The position numbers and the translations under genes are program-made. From Echinarachnius parma (taxonomy: Eukaryota; Echinodermata; Echinoidea; Clypeasteroida; Echinarachniidae): a stretch of 64,000 bases of DNA. Positions 20,400-31,850 of the stretch are shown here, piece after piece; within the stretch, counting starts at the first letter, position 1, and the number at the start of each line of letters is the position of its first letter. Location of the stretch: positions 40,928 through 104,927 of the forward strand of contig JBAMJV010009074.1 in assembly GCA_037951105.1 (NCBI GenBank), written 5' to 3'. The notes under the pieces are model-generated. The model saw only the letters and a program-made list of their open reading frames with translations. It was not told the origin of the DNA and ran no database searches.

Positions 20400-21825
20400 G
20401 TGCATCTACTTTGCTAAAATAGCTAAAACTTGTATTGCTAAGTGGTTGTGGGAGGATATTGGTGATGTGATTGATAGAAACCACTACGGAAATCGCCGTG
20501 GCCTTTCAACTTGCCATTGCAGATTTAAAAAGATCAACCATAGTTTGTTTTTCTACAGCGTTTGACCGGATCGATCATAATATTTTAATTTGTAAACTTG
20601 TTGAATTGGCTGTACGACAATGTGTTATTCGTTAAAAGTATATTTTTTAGAATGCCGCTAACAAGCAGTAAGGTATAAGGGTCATTATATTATTTCAGAT
20701 GTAAATATTGTAGGAGTTCCTCAAGGTACCAAGATGGGGCCTATTTTAAATATTGTAGGAGTTCCTCAAGGTACCAAGATGGGGCCTATTTTAATTTTAA
20801 TAATGGTCAATAACGTATGTTCAGATTGTTTACTCCCTTTTTATAAGTATGCAGATGATTTAACTATAGTAGAAAGTCGGACTTGTACTCAAATATCATA
20901 ATTGCAATCGGAATTATTGTCATTATAAAATTGGTCTTTACTCATTATGAAACCCAACCCAACTAAATGCATTTTCATGACGGTCTCTTTTATGAGAAAT
21001 CAAACTCGCCAATTGCTGTATATTGATGGGACACTTTAAAATGAAGAAAATGTAATTAAAATTCTTGGAGATAATATTCAATGTGATTCAAAATAGGATA
21101 CTCAAGTAAAGGAAATGATAAAGAAGTGTAATAGAAAGTTATATATGTTACTTACCTTAAAACGTGTTAATATACCCATTAGTGATCTCGTTATTGTTTA
21201 TACTTGATACATACGACTAATATTAGAGTATTGTGCACCACTTTGTCATTCCAACCTAACACAGTAAACACAAAGATGACATTGAACGAATACAAAAACG
21301 GGCATGTAGAATTATTTTGGGACTTAATTATGAATCATATAATCATGCTTTAGAATTGTGCAATGTAAGAATGTAGGAATAAACTTTGTTTTTATTTTGC
21401 CATTAACTTAGTAAAGCATGAATTTTGTTTTTTATAGCTTCCAAGTCAAAACATTTTTATTTTTGATTTACGAAATGTTCAGAAATATACCCAATTTATT
21501 TGTAAGACCAACTGATTTAAGAATAGCTCTATTCCATATTTTGGTCGCACCTTAAATGATTATTATTCATAAAAAATAACTCGCATGCATCTCGTATATC
21601 TGTTTTGATGCATAATGATGCTGCCTACTATACTTATAAATGTATTTAGTAGATTTGTATTTATTCTTTGACTTGTAATTTTTATTTGATGTTTATCTCT
21701 GCATTGCTGTATTTTAACCATTATGATGCATTTTACCTTGTAAATGACCCTGTAATTAAGCTTCGGCTGCAAGAACGTCATGTCGAATAAACCCTTATTG
21801 AATTGAATGAAATGGTCTAGCTGAC
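20400..21825 (+). pseudogene. CR1-like LINE relic
   Basis: The translation in three frames shows FTAFDRIDHNIL (motif A), GVPQGTKMGPIL, YADDLTIVES (motif C with both aspartates kept), SLLIMKPNPTKCIFM, and ERIQKRACRIILGLNY. Stops and frameshifts are frequent. The GVPQG block is present twice because of a 45 bp direct repeat (20703-20747 and 20748-20792). The 3' UTR ends with GAATAAACCCTTATTGAATTGAATG (given here by position, about 21785-21812), a TTGAA-type tail. It is an old inactive copy. Confidence 0.75.
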
Positions 21826-21999
21826 TGGACCATTTACTGTAGTAGATACGTTGCCCACATGCATTTCTTGATCGATCTTGGTCAGCACTATAATTACAAT
21901 TGACGGTTCTGTACAGCCCGGATATCATAATGTGTTCACGTGTCTAGTTCTAGTAATAGGAGAATGCACATGTATGACTATTTAGGCATTTACATTTGT

Positions 22000-22428
22000 G
22001 ACCTTACACCACAAAACGACCGTTATGTCGCTGTGGTAGTTTCTCTTTTATTAGCTAAAATAGTCCAATTTTGTTCAAAATATGAGATTTAGGATTTTGG
22101 TATTTCCTGAATAAGCATATTTTAATCTAGCTTCTGTAACATTTTGAGCGTCAGAAATCATGTTCAAATATTATTTTTTCATCTAATAAATGTGATCTTA
22201 TTACAGCGCTGTAATGGAAACTGATCTTTTAAATGGCCCGTTTCTCCCTTATTTTAAAAATACTTCAGCCATATTCCAAATCTGTGGTGGTCATTTTGAG
22301 AGGGTTTGCTTAGTCCAAATATGACGAATGATATACCATTGTAAAGGTAATTACTTCTATTTTAATGTTTTATGAAAAGCATCACAATCAGTTTTTCCGA
22401 CGTATTGGTCGTTTTGTGGTGTAAGGTC
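22000..22428. mobile_element. MITE with ends GACCTTACACCACAAAACGA
   Basis: The 429 bp has inverted ends of 22 bp: GACCTTACACCACAAAACGA plus CC at 22000-22021, complemented at 22407-22428. No clear target duplication is seen and no coding. Confidence 0.75.
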
Positions 22429-22921
22429 TCAATTGATGTATGGGCATTCTCTAATACAAAGACTTGGCCACAACTAGGCATGCAAGACTTCGCATGACTA
22501 AAAGAACCGATACACAGTACGAGGGCACGTCATATTAGAAAATGCCACAAACACATTTCATTAACCATGGTTTTGCAGGAATGTAAGTAGTACAATGAAT
22601 ATCATCTCATTCCAGTACCGTTATCGAAAGTGATACGATCTAGGTCTACACATATTAATGCCACATTCGCGTACAAGCATTTCATGATTGGCAGTGGCGT
22701 ACCGACGTGGGAAATAATTTTGAAAAATAGGAAACATAGGGGGATTCTTCTTTAATAGAAAAAAGGTGTAAATAAATCATAATAATAATAATGAAAATAA
22801 TACTAATTTTGCTACGCTAATTAGTATTAGCCATGCTGATTGGGGTTAGGGGAGGACATGATTTATTAGGTCACACCTTTTATTTTTTGTTTTACGGGTT
22901 CGTTATAGGAATATGGGTTAA

Positions 22922-22946
22922 CCCCCCCCCCCCCCCCCCCCCCCCC
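22922..22946. repeat. Poly-C tract (25 nt)
   Basis: An uninterrupted run of 25 C follows an imperfect inverted repeat (AAAAGGTGTAAATAAATCA near 22763 and ATTTATTAGGTCACACCTTTT near 22861), which may be a small transposon. Confidence 0.8.
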
Positions 22947-23087
22947 TTCAACGGTGGCTGCATCACAGTCTTCTGAAATTAAAGACATACCACACTTGTA
23001 TTATACATCATCTTTGGAATTATTGAATGTGCATTTATATTATAAACAAATAATATATTTGTTGAAAGATTTGGCAATATATCAAAT

Positions 23088-23294
23088 TTGATGAACTTGT
23101 TTTTCTTCATTTCAACCATTACTGATGACCCTATGTCAAAGGTTACAAAGCGCACTTCACCCGAGAGGCTGCCTCACCATCCTAATTTCCGTATCAGGGA
23201 TCTTCTTTCCAACTCGATGATGAAGTGCCTTCCACTCAAGCTGCGAGCTGTCATTGAATCTATAGGTCTTTCTATGGTTGAGATGGCAGCGTAA
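23088..23294 (+). CDS. Unrecognised short ORF (68 codons)
   Basis: A hydrophobic start is followed by a charged segment (SKVTKRTSPERLPHHPNFR) and a plausible helical C-terminus. I recognise no family. It could be a terminal exon or a chance frame, and nothing adjacent supports either reading. Confidence 0.2.
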   Translation: MMNLFFFISTITDDPMSKVTKRTSPERLPHHPNFRIRDLLSNSMMKCLPLKLRAVIESIGLSMVEMAA

Positions 23295-23429
23295 TGGCAA
23301 TATATCAACCAATCCTGAGCAAATATGCAAGCAAACAAACCACCACCATCAATAACATCAACTTTTCAACAACAGCACCACCACCACCACACACGCACAC
23401 ACTACCCCTAGAAAAGACCATACTAATAA

Positions 23430-24810
23430 TAACTAGATGTTGAATTCGTCACTTTGACGAATTAAGGTTATACGTATTGAAATTACGATATGATGATATT
23501 GACTTTTCAACGCGTAATATGATGATATCATGACATTTACTTGGCATTAATGAGGTATAAATTCGAATCTACAACTCATAATTGTTCCGAATATTGAAAC
23601 AAATTGGGGGTTTATGGACTTTAAACAAAGTTATGGCTGAATAAGAAAGTATGTTTTTACCATATTTTGCCAATTTGCGTGCGCGCGTAATTTTAACTTT
23701 GACGCAACTTTGAGTCAACAATGACACAAATATATGGAGTGTGTTCAGGAATGTACCAGGAATGCAAAACCTGTACAAAAACGACATGCTTCTTATTCAT
23801 TTGCGCTACGCGCGCAAATACGCAAAGCAGACTAATCACAATTTTAAAGAAACACATTATTATATAGTGCCTAGATTCCTACTGTTGGATAGTAATGACC
23901 ACATTCCCTCTAGAGCATAACCTCAACTACAACATATCGAAATTTGGGAGAAAATTGATGGAGAATAAGCAAGATATGGTCGGAAGTCCGCTGTGATCGA
24001 TTTCAAAATTAATAAAAATCGGTTGAAATTCACATTTTCAGGTTTAACCCTCAATATGAAAACGTCATAACATTTACTTGGCATAAATTAGGTATGAATT
24101 TGAATATACAACTTATAATCTTTCCGAATATTGAAACAGAATGGGGGGTTTGTGGACTTAAAAAAAAGTTATTGCCGAATAAAAAAGGTATGTTTTTACC
24201 ATACTTTGCCAATTTGCGTGCGCGCGTAATTTTGATTTTGACGCGCGCGTAGTCCGTCATTATGAGACAACAATGACTCAAATTGATAGGGTGCGTTTAT
24301 GGATGAATCTGCATTTCAAACCATGTGAAAAAACGACATTTCTCTTGTTCATTTGTGCTACGCGCGCAAAAACGCGCACGCGCGGAAATTTTTGAAATGC
24401 TTAAAATTGTCTAAAACATATAGTAAATTACTCGGGTTAGGGTTTTTATAATTTGTTGACTTTTTTTGTTTGACGGACGCGTACGCGCGCGTCTCCAAGT
24501 ATAAGCGCATGCGCGTGAGCTTAAAAGATGACGATTGACCTGATAAATATTGATGCGAAATTTGAAGTAAAATTGATGATGCATGACTGAGATATGAAGA
24601 TTATTAAAATTTTACAAAATGGCGTCCTAATGACGTCACAGTAATCTGACGACATTGAAATGAGTTTGTTGCACTAAGTCAGATGATGATCTATCATCAT
24701 GTGAAGTTTCATGACGATTTATTCGTCTGATCTTGAGATATGCGACGAACAAATCGGAAGAATAATAAACATAAATTCGTACAAAATCAATAGGTTATAC
24801 GTATGATATA
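23430..24810. repeat. Degenerate repeat with CGCGCG-rich words
   Basis: Two halves (about 23525-23830 and 24060-24380) share CCGAATATTGAAACA, TATGTTTTTACCATA and TTTGCCAATTTGCGTGCGCG. A third part (24440-24520) is rich in GCGCGCG and GCATGCGCG. The words GAATTCGTC...GGTTATACGTAT near 23450 recur as AAATTCGTAC...GGTTATACGTATG near 24775. It is probably an old element with diverged ends. No gene is seen. Confidence 0.5.
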
Positions 24811-24819
24811 ATAACCTAA

Positions 24820-24905
24820 TAATGATAATATTAACATTTATATAGCGCAGCTACTATAAATATATACTCTACTGCGCTTAAATAATTATTTTATTATTAT
24901 TACCC
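24820..24905. repeat. TTATATAGCGC-type short repeat
   Basis: It contains AATAATATTAACATTTATATAGCGC (positions 24826-24849) and TACTGCGCTTAAATAATTATT. The pattern is a common dispersed repeat in invertebrate genomes, but I assign no family. Confidence 0.35.
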
Positions 24906-24937
24906 ATGGTCAATATTAGAACAGTGGATGTATGTAC

Positions 24938-27160
24938 CTGATATCAACATCTGCATCTTCGGTCTTGCCCTTAGGACCAGGGTTGATTTCTATGTCTCCT
25001 GCCATCATGAGGTAAAGTCTGGAGGTGAACAGCTTCCAGAGACATCTACCTTGACCCGTTTCCATGTTCATACATAATGTCAAAGATGGATTCTGCTGGA
25101 CAGCGTCCTGATTCAAAATTATTTGAAAACACATATATAGAGTCATTGCAAAAAAACAAAGTGACTTCTCAGAAGTAAAAATGCATTTAAAAATACATTT
25201 ATCAGGCATTAGTGTAACAATTCTAATGTTACTTTGAGGACAAAAGAGACATATATTGGAAGTTAAAGGGATAGTTCAGTTTAGGTAAAGAGAGAACAAT
25301 TTTGGTCAAACTTAATGTTTGCAACCAAAACCTGCACCATTATATTACAAACTAATGGTAATAACTACACCATGCTCGAAAGGAATAACAAATAATTACA
25401 AATGACTAAGTAAAAAGCCTGTTATCGTTAAAAAAAAGAGCTGTTAAAAGTCAAGAGGGCGCTCCCTAAACACTAATCAGTTTTAACCATTTTAAATAAA
25501 ATAGTTTGCATGTGATGTTTTGTTGAAATAATGATTAGATAGGAACTAATCAAAAACTATCTAAAAATCTATTTTGTAAATTTTTGAAAAGGGGAAGCAT
25601 TTTTTAAACAGCCGGTTCGAAATTATCGAATAATTGTGGGAAATGTACAAAACAGGTTTGTAAATAGTTGTTGATTATCTCTCTTTGTAATCACTGTTTC
25701 AAAAAAAATATCACATGCACACTATTTCATTTTAAACGGTTGAAACCGATGAGTGTTAAGAGAGCGTCCCCTTGAGTTTTAACGGCTCTCTTTTTAAGGA
25801 TAAAATTGTTTGTACTTAGCAATTTGTAATTTTTTATTCCTTTCGAGCGTGATGGAGTTATAATTATTAGTAATGTTTAGTGTTGCAGTTTTTGGTTAAT
25901 AAAATTCAGTTTGACCAAAACTGTACTTTCTTTACCAGAATAATTATTTAAGTTATATTACAATCATTAGTATCATGCTCTCTTTAATTATCTTTGTTAT
26001 TCAAAATGTAGTTTGTATGATCCATTGTTATCCATGTAAGTGATCTAGTAATTTCAAATTACTAAATAATATAATGTCGATAGAAATGAAAAGGGCTACT
26101 TTAAGATCTGTATTGAATACCTGTAATGTTCATGGGAATGAAGTATGTCTATTTCACGACTGTTACATTGACAATATATATATATATATATATTTATGTA
26201 AGACAATGTTACTTTTACCTGCATGGCATGCCGAGAAGAGAGTGGACACCTAGCTGTAGACTCAGATGAGTTAGTCGACGGTGCAGATGTTGACTGGATT
26301 GTCATGCCGGTAACATTGCGTCTGAAAGGTCTGTCGAAAGCGAGTTCATTGGAGGTGACTGTCACACTGGAGGATCTCTGCCCGTTGGTTCTTGTCGATA
26401 GGTGAGATTGAGCTACTGAACTGGTGAGGCATATTATTGGGTCTATGAAGTGCGTTGCTTGTTTGGACTGGGGTGGTGACTCTGATGTACATTGTCCTAG
26501 GTCATCGTTGCTTACTGATTGGTGGAACACTTGTTTTGGGAGATGTACTTTGCTTGTACGTCGTTTAAACCGCGGTATCAACACGTAGTTCATGTACCTA
26601 TGATCTACGCCGCTGGTTTGTCGCTGGAAATGCAAAAGTACATTGGAGTGTGACCCTTGATCTTCAGTCTTTGAGTTGTCAAGGGGGCAACAAAATGCCC
26701 AGCCAGCATGAACAATGAATGCGTTGTTCGTTCGTTCAACGTCTGGGGTAACTGATATTATACTGGTATCACAACTAATCCAAGCATGGGTTCCATTAAA
26801 CACATCTCTACCAGTTTCAAGAACCATGTTTGTACCTGACCCATCTTGATATGACAGGTATGTTGTTGATTGATATTCAGTGTTATTAAGACTTGACACC
26901 AGCACCTCATTTATCCTTAGCAAACATACTGATATCAGTAATGTTACTAGGAAAATGATTAGTCCACTGTCCACTCCCCTTGATTTATGGTTCTCCCTTT
27001 TCTGGTTTGGTTTTTGAGAAACATTGGGGTTGTGTTTCTTCTTTCTATTGTATTTAGTTCTTGAACTCTCTCCATTTGTACTTTCCTCCTTGCCATCGTC
27101 TACAGGTCGAGGACAATATCTCCCAATCCTCACCCTCCACTCAGACAGGGAGATAGGCAT
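24938..27160 (-). CDS. Two-exon candidate gene with membrane segment and 2A-like motif
   Basis: Exon 1 runs 27160 to 26219 (314 codons, start ATG with MPISLSEWRVRIGRY). It ends CAG before a GTAAAA donor. Exon 2 starts at 25107 after an AG acceptor, keeps phase 0 and runs to 24938, where CAG precedes a GTACAT donor. The partial product would be about 370 residues: a basic N-terminus, a transmembrane helix at about 66-82, a Ser/Thr-rich region with NGT and NVT sequons, and in exon 2 LYLMMAGDIEINPGP. The final DIExNPGP matches the 2A ribosome-skipping consensus, with the expected break after residue 358. 2A motifs near the N-terminus are known from CR1-like LINEs of sea urchins and amphioxus and from some sea urchin NLR proteins. 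The frame may therefore be a LINE-derived ORF or a host gene, and downstream exons are not found here. The intron holds a TTAA element. Confidence 0.5.
25267..25947. mobile_element. TTAA-flanked foldback related to family A
   Basis: The left end AGGGATAGTTCAGTTTAGGT follows TTAA (25263-25266). The right half is a diverged inverted copy ending near TTAA at 25948. The halves pair over roughly 250 bp each, with shared words such as CATGCTCGAAAGGAATAACA on the left. It lies in the putative intron of the 2A-bearing frame. Confidence 0.7.
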
Positions 27161-27446
27161 GGCGCCAACGGTTTCACATCAAATGCCCTTGATGAAAACA
27201 GCGATTCGGCTTACTGACCCCTCCTTCATCGTCCTTGTTGACAGGAAATAAGAAAAGGGATGCAAATAAACATATTAATTAAAACCAATCATAAATTATA
27301 TCAATTGAAATGTGATGTGTTAATGGGATAGAACAATGTTGGTAAATCATCAATTAAGTAATTAAAAACTTGCAAATTTGTAATAAAATTATTAATTTGA
27401 TGTAGATTATCATTCATCCAGTCGAAGTTAGTAATATATTGATATA

Positions 27447-28177
27447 CACTACTCATAACAAGTAAGTACCCCCCTAGCATTTTTTCATATATCTCAAAAA
27501 TTATTTCACCGATTTTGATCATTCAAACGGTAATGGATGCGCAATTTTCTTACGCACAATGTGAGTGGTAAATGGTTGCCATAGCGTTACATTTTCATCA
27601 TCAACAAAATAATTTTCTAAAACAAAGTGCCCCAAAAAAATTGGCACTTTCACTTTTTTTGGTCATAGTGGGTACATTTTGTATACGAGTAAACATCTTT
27701 ATTGAAGATTACCCGACACACAAATCTATTATGTAATCCACTCCTACTGCTGCATTGTTCTTAGTGACACATAAATGCATTTTTCTAAAACAATAGGCCT
27801 TTCAATATGAAATTGTTGGGGATTAGAATGGCCGAAGTCATGTCCTGTTTTCATCTTTATTGGAGTTGGCCTAAATCACTAATCTGTTATGTAATGCAGT
27901 ACTACTGCTGCATTGTTCACAGTGGAACCAGTTTTCAAAAGCTTACTCGTGTACAAAATGTACCCACTATGCCAAATAAAACTGAAAGTGCAACTTTTTT
28001 TGGGGCACTTTTAGAAAATTCATTTGTTGATGATGAAAACTTAACGCTATGGCAACCACTCACATTGTGCGTAAGAAAATTGCGCATCCATTACGGTTTG
28101 AATGATCAAAATCGGTGAAATACTTTTTGAGATATATGAAAAAATGCTAGGGGGGTACTTACTTTTTGTGAGTAGTG
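27447..28177. mobile_element. TA-flanked, nearly full-length palindrome (731 bp)
   Basis: The ends CACTACTCATAAC and complement are flanked by TA (27445-27446 and 28178-28179). Inverted similarity continues for most of each half: GATTTTGATCATTCAAACGG on the left, its complement near 28098. TA duplication fits a Tc1/mariner-type non-autonomous foldback. Between the arms only about 150 bp is unpaired. Confidence 0.85.
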
Positions 28178-28199
28178 TAGATCAATAAGCAGGAAACTA

Positions 28200-28700
28200 A
28201 CTATTTATAAGGCGACATTTCGCCGGTAAACTTCTGGCTACTCTCCAAAGTGTAGCATCGTACACGGCAACAGCACCTCGAATTCGGCTCAGATACGTAA
28301 TGAATACCTTCGTGACCATAAACAAGTCGGAACAACAGGACTTCTTTGCACACATGAACTCTTAGGACGCAAACATCAATTTCACACAAGAGGAACTGAA
28401 TGAGCAGAAGCTTGCCTTCCTGGATGTGGAGGTACGAATCACCCCGGAGGGCGCATTGAAGACAAGTGTGTATCGTAAACTTACGCATACAAACCAATAT
28501 CTCCACTTCGGATCACAGCACCCATTTGTGCACAAACTTTCTGTGATCAGGACCCTCTTCCACCGAGCAGATGCGGTAGTAGTAACCGATGCAAAACAGG
28601 ACATGGAGCAAGCCCTTGCAAGGTGTGGCTACCCAAAGTGGTCGTTTGACAAAGCGAAACACCCCAAGCGCAATAAAGACAGAACAAAATAAAACGTCAA
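28200..28700 (+). pseudogene. Penelope-like element reverse transcriptase fragment
   Basis: The translation gives RYVMNTFVTINKSEQQDFF, a stop, then NINFTQEELNEQKLAFLDVE, TSVYRKLTHTNQYLHF, HPFVHKLSVIRTLFHRAD and a basic tail. The FLDV, YRK-TxTxQYLxF and HP-HK-RTL-RA blocks are characteristic of Penelope-like elements. The catalytic YVDD is changed to YVMN, so both aspartates are lost. The GIY-YIG endonuclease is absent and the frame ends at about 28690. It is a dead partial copy lying directly beside the TA-flanked foldback. Confidence 0.75.
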
Positions 28701-28979
28701 CACGGACCAGAATCAGACAAGAAGGGCTGCGGTCTCCATCATATATATGTTGAGGAGTAGCCAGAAGAAGCCAGTAGTCCAACGGCGAATATAAATGTAT
28801 ACATTTATATATTTATTCAATAGAGAGAACATCAAACAACATTCTAAAACATTTTGAAAGATGTAATGTGGAATATTTTTGCATATTTGTATTGCATTAT
28901 TGAATAAAAGTTGGTCGCACACACTTATTCCAATCTGATATACTTATTCAGCTGTTTGTTTACAAATTGCTTCTCATTT

Positions 28980-29560
28980 GTAACATCTGTTCCTGGGAAC
29001 ATTTTGCCTGTATCGACGCGTGAGTGGTGGTTCTGTGAGTGGTGGTTACCGTGACGTCACTACACATTGGCCGTGGACACGCATGATCGTTCACAATTTC
29101 GAGTGAAATTTAAGGGGTCTTTTTCGCATGTGAACGCGTTATTCACTTGCACGCAGAATTGGAAAAATAGGGTCTCTTTTCATGACGATGTACGCGAAAT
29201 TCCATAAATAGGGTCTTTTTTTAAGATGATGTACAGTATGCGACAATTTGTTCATGTCGATGTCATCGATATAAATTATATATTGATGGACGATGTACGT
29301 GAAATCTGAAATTTAGGTACCGTATGTTTTTGTGATGGCGCTACAAGGTTTATTTTCATGCACGACGCGACGCCGACGGTATAGTACGGTCGATGATTGC
29401 GAGATAATCGCAAGGGTACATGCATTTCGGATCGGAGGCCGAGGTCCGGCTATCGCCTGCACACATTGTAACATTGCACCTGCCGACATGTTGGGGTCTC
29501 GCGCAAAGCGCGACAGTTTAGGTTGGAAGATTATATGACTGGGAGATGACTAGTTATTTT
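28980..29560. other. CpG-richer unique stretch
   Basis: More CpG than its surroundings, a TGACGTCA site at about 29053, a GTGAGTGGTGGTT direct repeat, and repeated TAGGGTCTYTTT phrases with GAAATT (29105-29220) that recur near 33910-33975 and 34635-34695. A 68-codon frame (29332-29538) is not recognised. Confidence 0.4.
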
Positions 29561-29770
29561 CTCAAACAGATATACCAAGGACATCCGCAGGAATGTGAGA
29601 GGAATGACGGATTTTGTGAACGACTGATTTGATGCCATGGTAAGTGATGTCCCATACACTCATTTTCGTGTTACTGTTAGTCTGTGACTATGTTGCATGC
29701 ATATGTACAGAAATAAGTCATTTACAGTAACTATTTAAGTATTGATCTGTTTTTATTAGGTCTGCTGTGC

Positions 29771-30318
29771 CATACCTGTAAAGTGTCCAATTCCACGAAA
29801 ATTACTTGGAGCTTCCTCGTTTCTCTTATACCGTCTTGTTTAGCTTATGGTAAGAGGAGAATAAAATAGGGTTTGATTTTTTCAAATGTCCCTTTAGTAT
29901 GAAGATAATTATCATTGAAAATCATTATTCCAAAAGCGTTAATCAACGCAATTGAAAACAAATACAATTGTTGTAGCTAAACGCGTCCGCATTGCAGCAC
30001 GCGTGGGAACATTCCGGAGAGTGAACTTTGAACCCAGCAAGCACAAATTCCATGAATTCTGTACTACGTCTGTAACGTAATCATACACGGGTGCGAATAT
30101 CTCAAACGGCTGATTATTACTGTGACAAATGTATGGCAAGACCATCAGTATTCGGTGATAAAATATGAACTCAATATTCTTTTTTTCACTAGGTAAACAG
30201 TGTTCGTTTTCTTTCAAACTTTCACAAATCTTTCAATTGTATTTTACAATGATATTTATATAGGATTGAAGTCTCAAATGTCATTTTGTGCAATATCTGA
30301 CACTTTACAGGTAACACT
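29771..30318. mobile_element. TTAA-type MITE, family B, older copy
   Basis: The left end ACCTGTAAAGTGTCC and the right end GACACTTTACAGGT are inverted. The right end runs into TTAA at 30319-30322, while the left TTAA is lost. Over 29775-29870 it matches 46580-46680 (CCACGAAAATTA, GAGCTTCCTCGTTTCTCTT). Confidence 0.75.
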
Positions 30319-30404
30319 TTAAAGACAGTGGGGTGGACAATGAAGAGCTAGCTCTGAAAGTGAAAGTACAATAATGGTTTTATTTTATCATTTTATGCCA
30401 TGGT

Positions 30405-30500
30405 ACGGTTCGATTCCCGGCTTTCTTTGTCGGCTTTGGCTTTGCCTATGCCTCCGGATTGCTAGACCGGTGCTCAACCCATCGAGCCACGAAGACTCTT
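30405..30500 (-). pseudogene. Rearranged tRNA-like fragment
   Basis: On the minus strand the sequence gives a D-arm-like GTGGCTCGATGGGTTGAGC and the same anticodon arm (ACCGGTCTAGCAATCCGG) as the genes at 37 kb. The T-arm motif GGTTCGATTCCC lies in the opposite orientation beyond a GGCTTTGGCTTTGCC repeat. It is not a functional tRNA and may be part of a compound repeat. Confidence 0.5.
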
Positions 30501-30884
30501 GAATGGAAGATGTTCCCATGAAACCCTTTTCATAACCATACATGCATAAGAAAAAGTGTATCAAATACTAAGCAGTGTTTTATGAAGAGGTAACAAAAAC
30601 ACAACGTGTGCGTGTGTAAACTGCATATTATTTCAGTTGACCGAGGTCTTTGTAGTTTGTAATTAAATTCTCTTCCTTTCTTTATATTAACTAGCAAATT
30701 ACCCGTCACCAGATCTTTGAGTAAGATAATGTTGTATGTTGTATATTTGTATTTCGTTATTTTTTGTATCTATCCTGTAAAAAACATTTGGTCAATTAAT
30801 GGAATCTCTGTTTGAATGGTTATGATATGATTTAATAAGTGTATAATTAAAAATACAATCTCATATTCACAGGCATATGCGTAC

Positions 30885-31850
30885 ACGGGGGGGGGGGTTC
30901 AAATTTCACTTTGATGAAAAAGGGCTGTTTTGGGGTTTCCCCCCCCCTCAAAAACATATTCACGGACACCATGAACCCCCCTCACAAATTCTTCACCGAC
31001 ACCCCCGCCCCCTTTTGAAAGAATCTTCACCAGTACCCCCTCTCGAGAAAATCTTCATCGACACCCCCCTCGCGTCGAAAAATATTCACCGACAACCCCC
31101 CCCCCCTCGAAAAATCTTCTCCTACACCCCCACCACCCCCCTTCGAAAGAATCTTCACTGTTACTCCCTCTCAATAAAATCTTCACCGACAACCCCCCCC
31201 CCCTCGAAAAATCTTCACAGACACCCCCCCTTTCAAGATTCTTCACCGACACCCCCCCCCCCCCCCGGTGGTGATTCAATCTCATATTCAAAGGCATATG
31301 GGTACCCGGGTGGGGGGGGGGGGGGGTGAGGACACCCACCCCCCTTACAAATTCTTCACCGACACTCTCCCTCGAAAATTCTTCACCGACAGCCCCCCCC
31401 CCCTCCCCACTCGAAATACTTGACCGACACCTGACCCCTCCAAAATGTTGGTTGAGGAAATAACCACCCCCCCCCCCCCCTCAAAAAATATTCACGGACA
31501 CCCACTCCCCTCACAAATTCTTCAGCGACACCGAAAGAATCTTCACTGGTACCCCCTCTCGAAAAAATCTTCACTGACACCCCCCTCGAAAAATCCCCCA
31601 CCCCCCATCGAGATTCTTCACCAACATCCCTCCCCCCTTCGAAAATTCTTCACCGCCCCCCCCCCCCACGAAATATTTGACCGACACCACCCTCGAAAAT
31701 TCTTCACCGACACCCCCCTCGAAATACTTGACCGACACCCCCTCGAGTTACTTGACCGACACCCCCCTCGAAATACTTGGCCAACACCCAGCCCGTCGAA
31801 AATTTTGGTTGACGCAATAACCCCCCCTACCCCCCCCCCCCCCCTTGTAA
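30885..31850. repeat. C-rich minisatellite
   Basis: Degenerate tandem units of roughly 25-35 bp are built on 'CTCGAAAAATCTTCACCGACACCCCCC'-like words (many start CTCGAAA and end CACCGACACCC). A G-run block lies in the middle at about 31312-31326. The proline-rich and glycine-rich frames on both strands are artefacts of this repeat. Confidence 0.85.
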
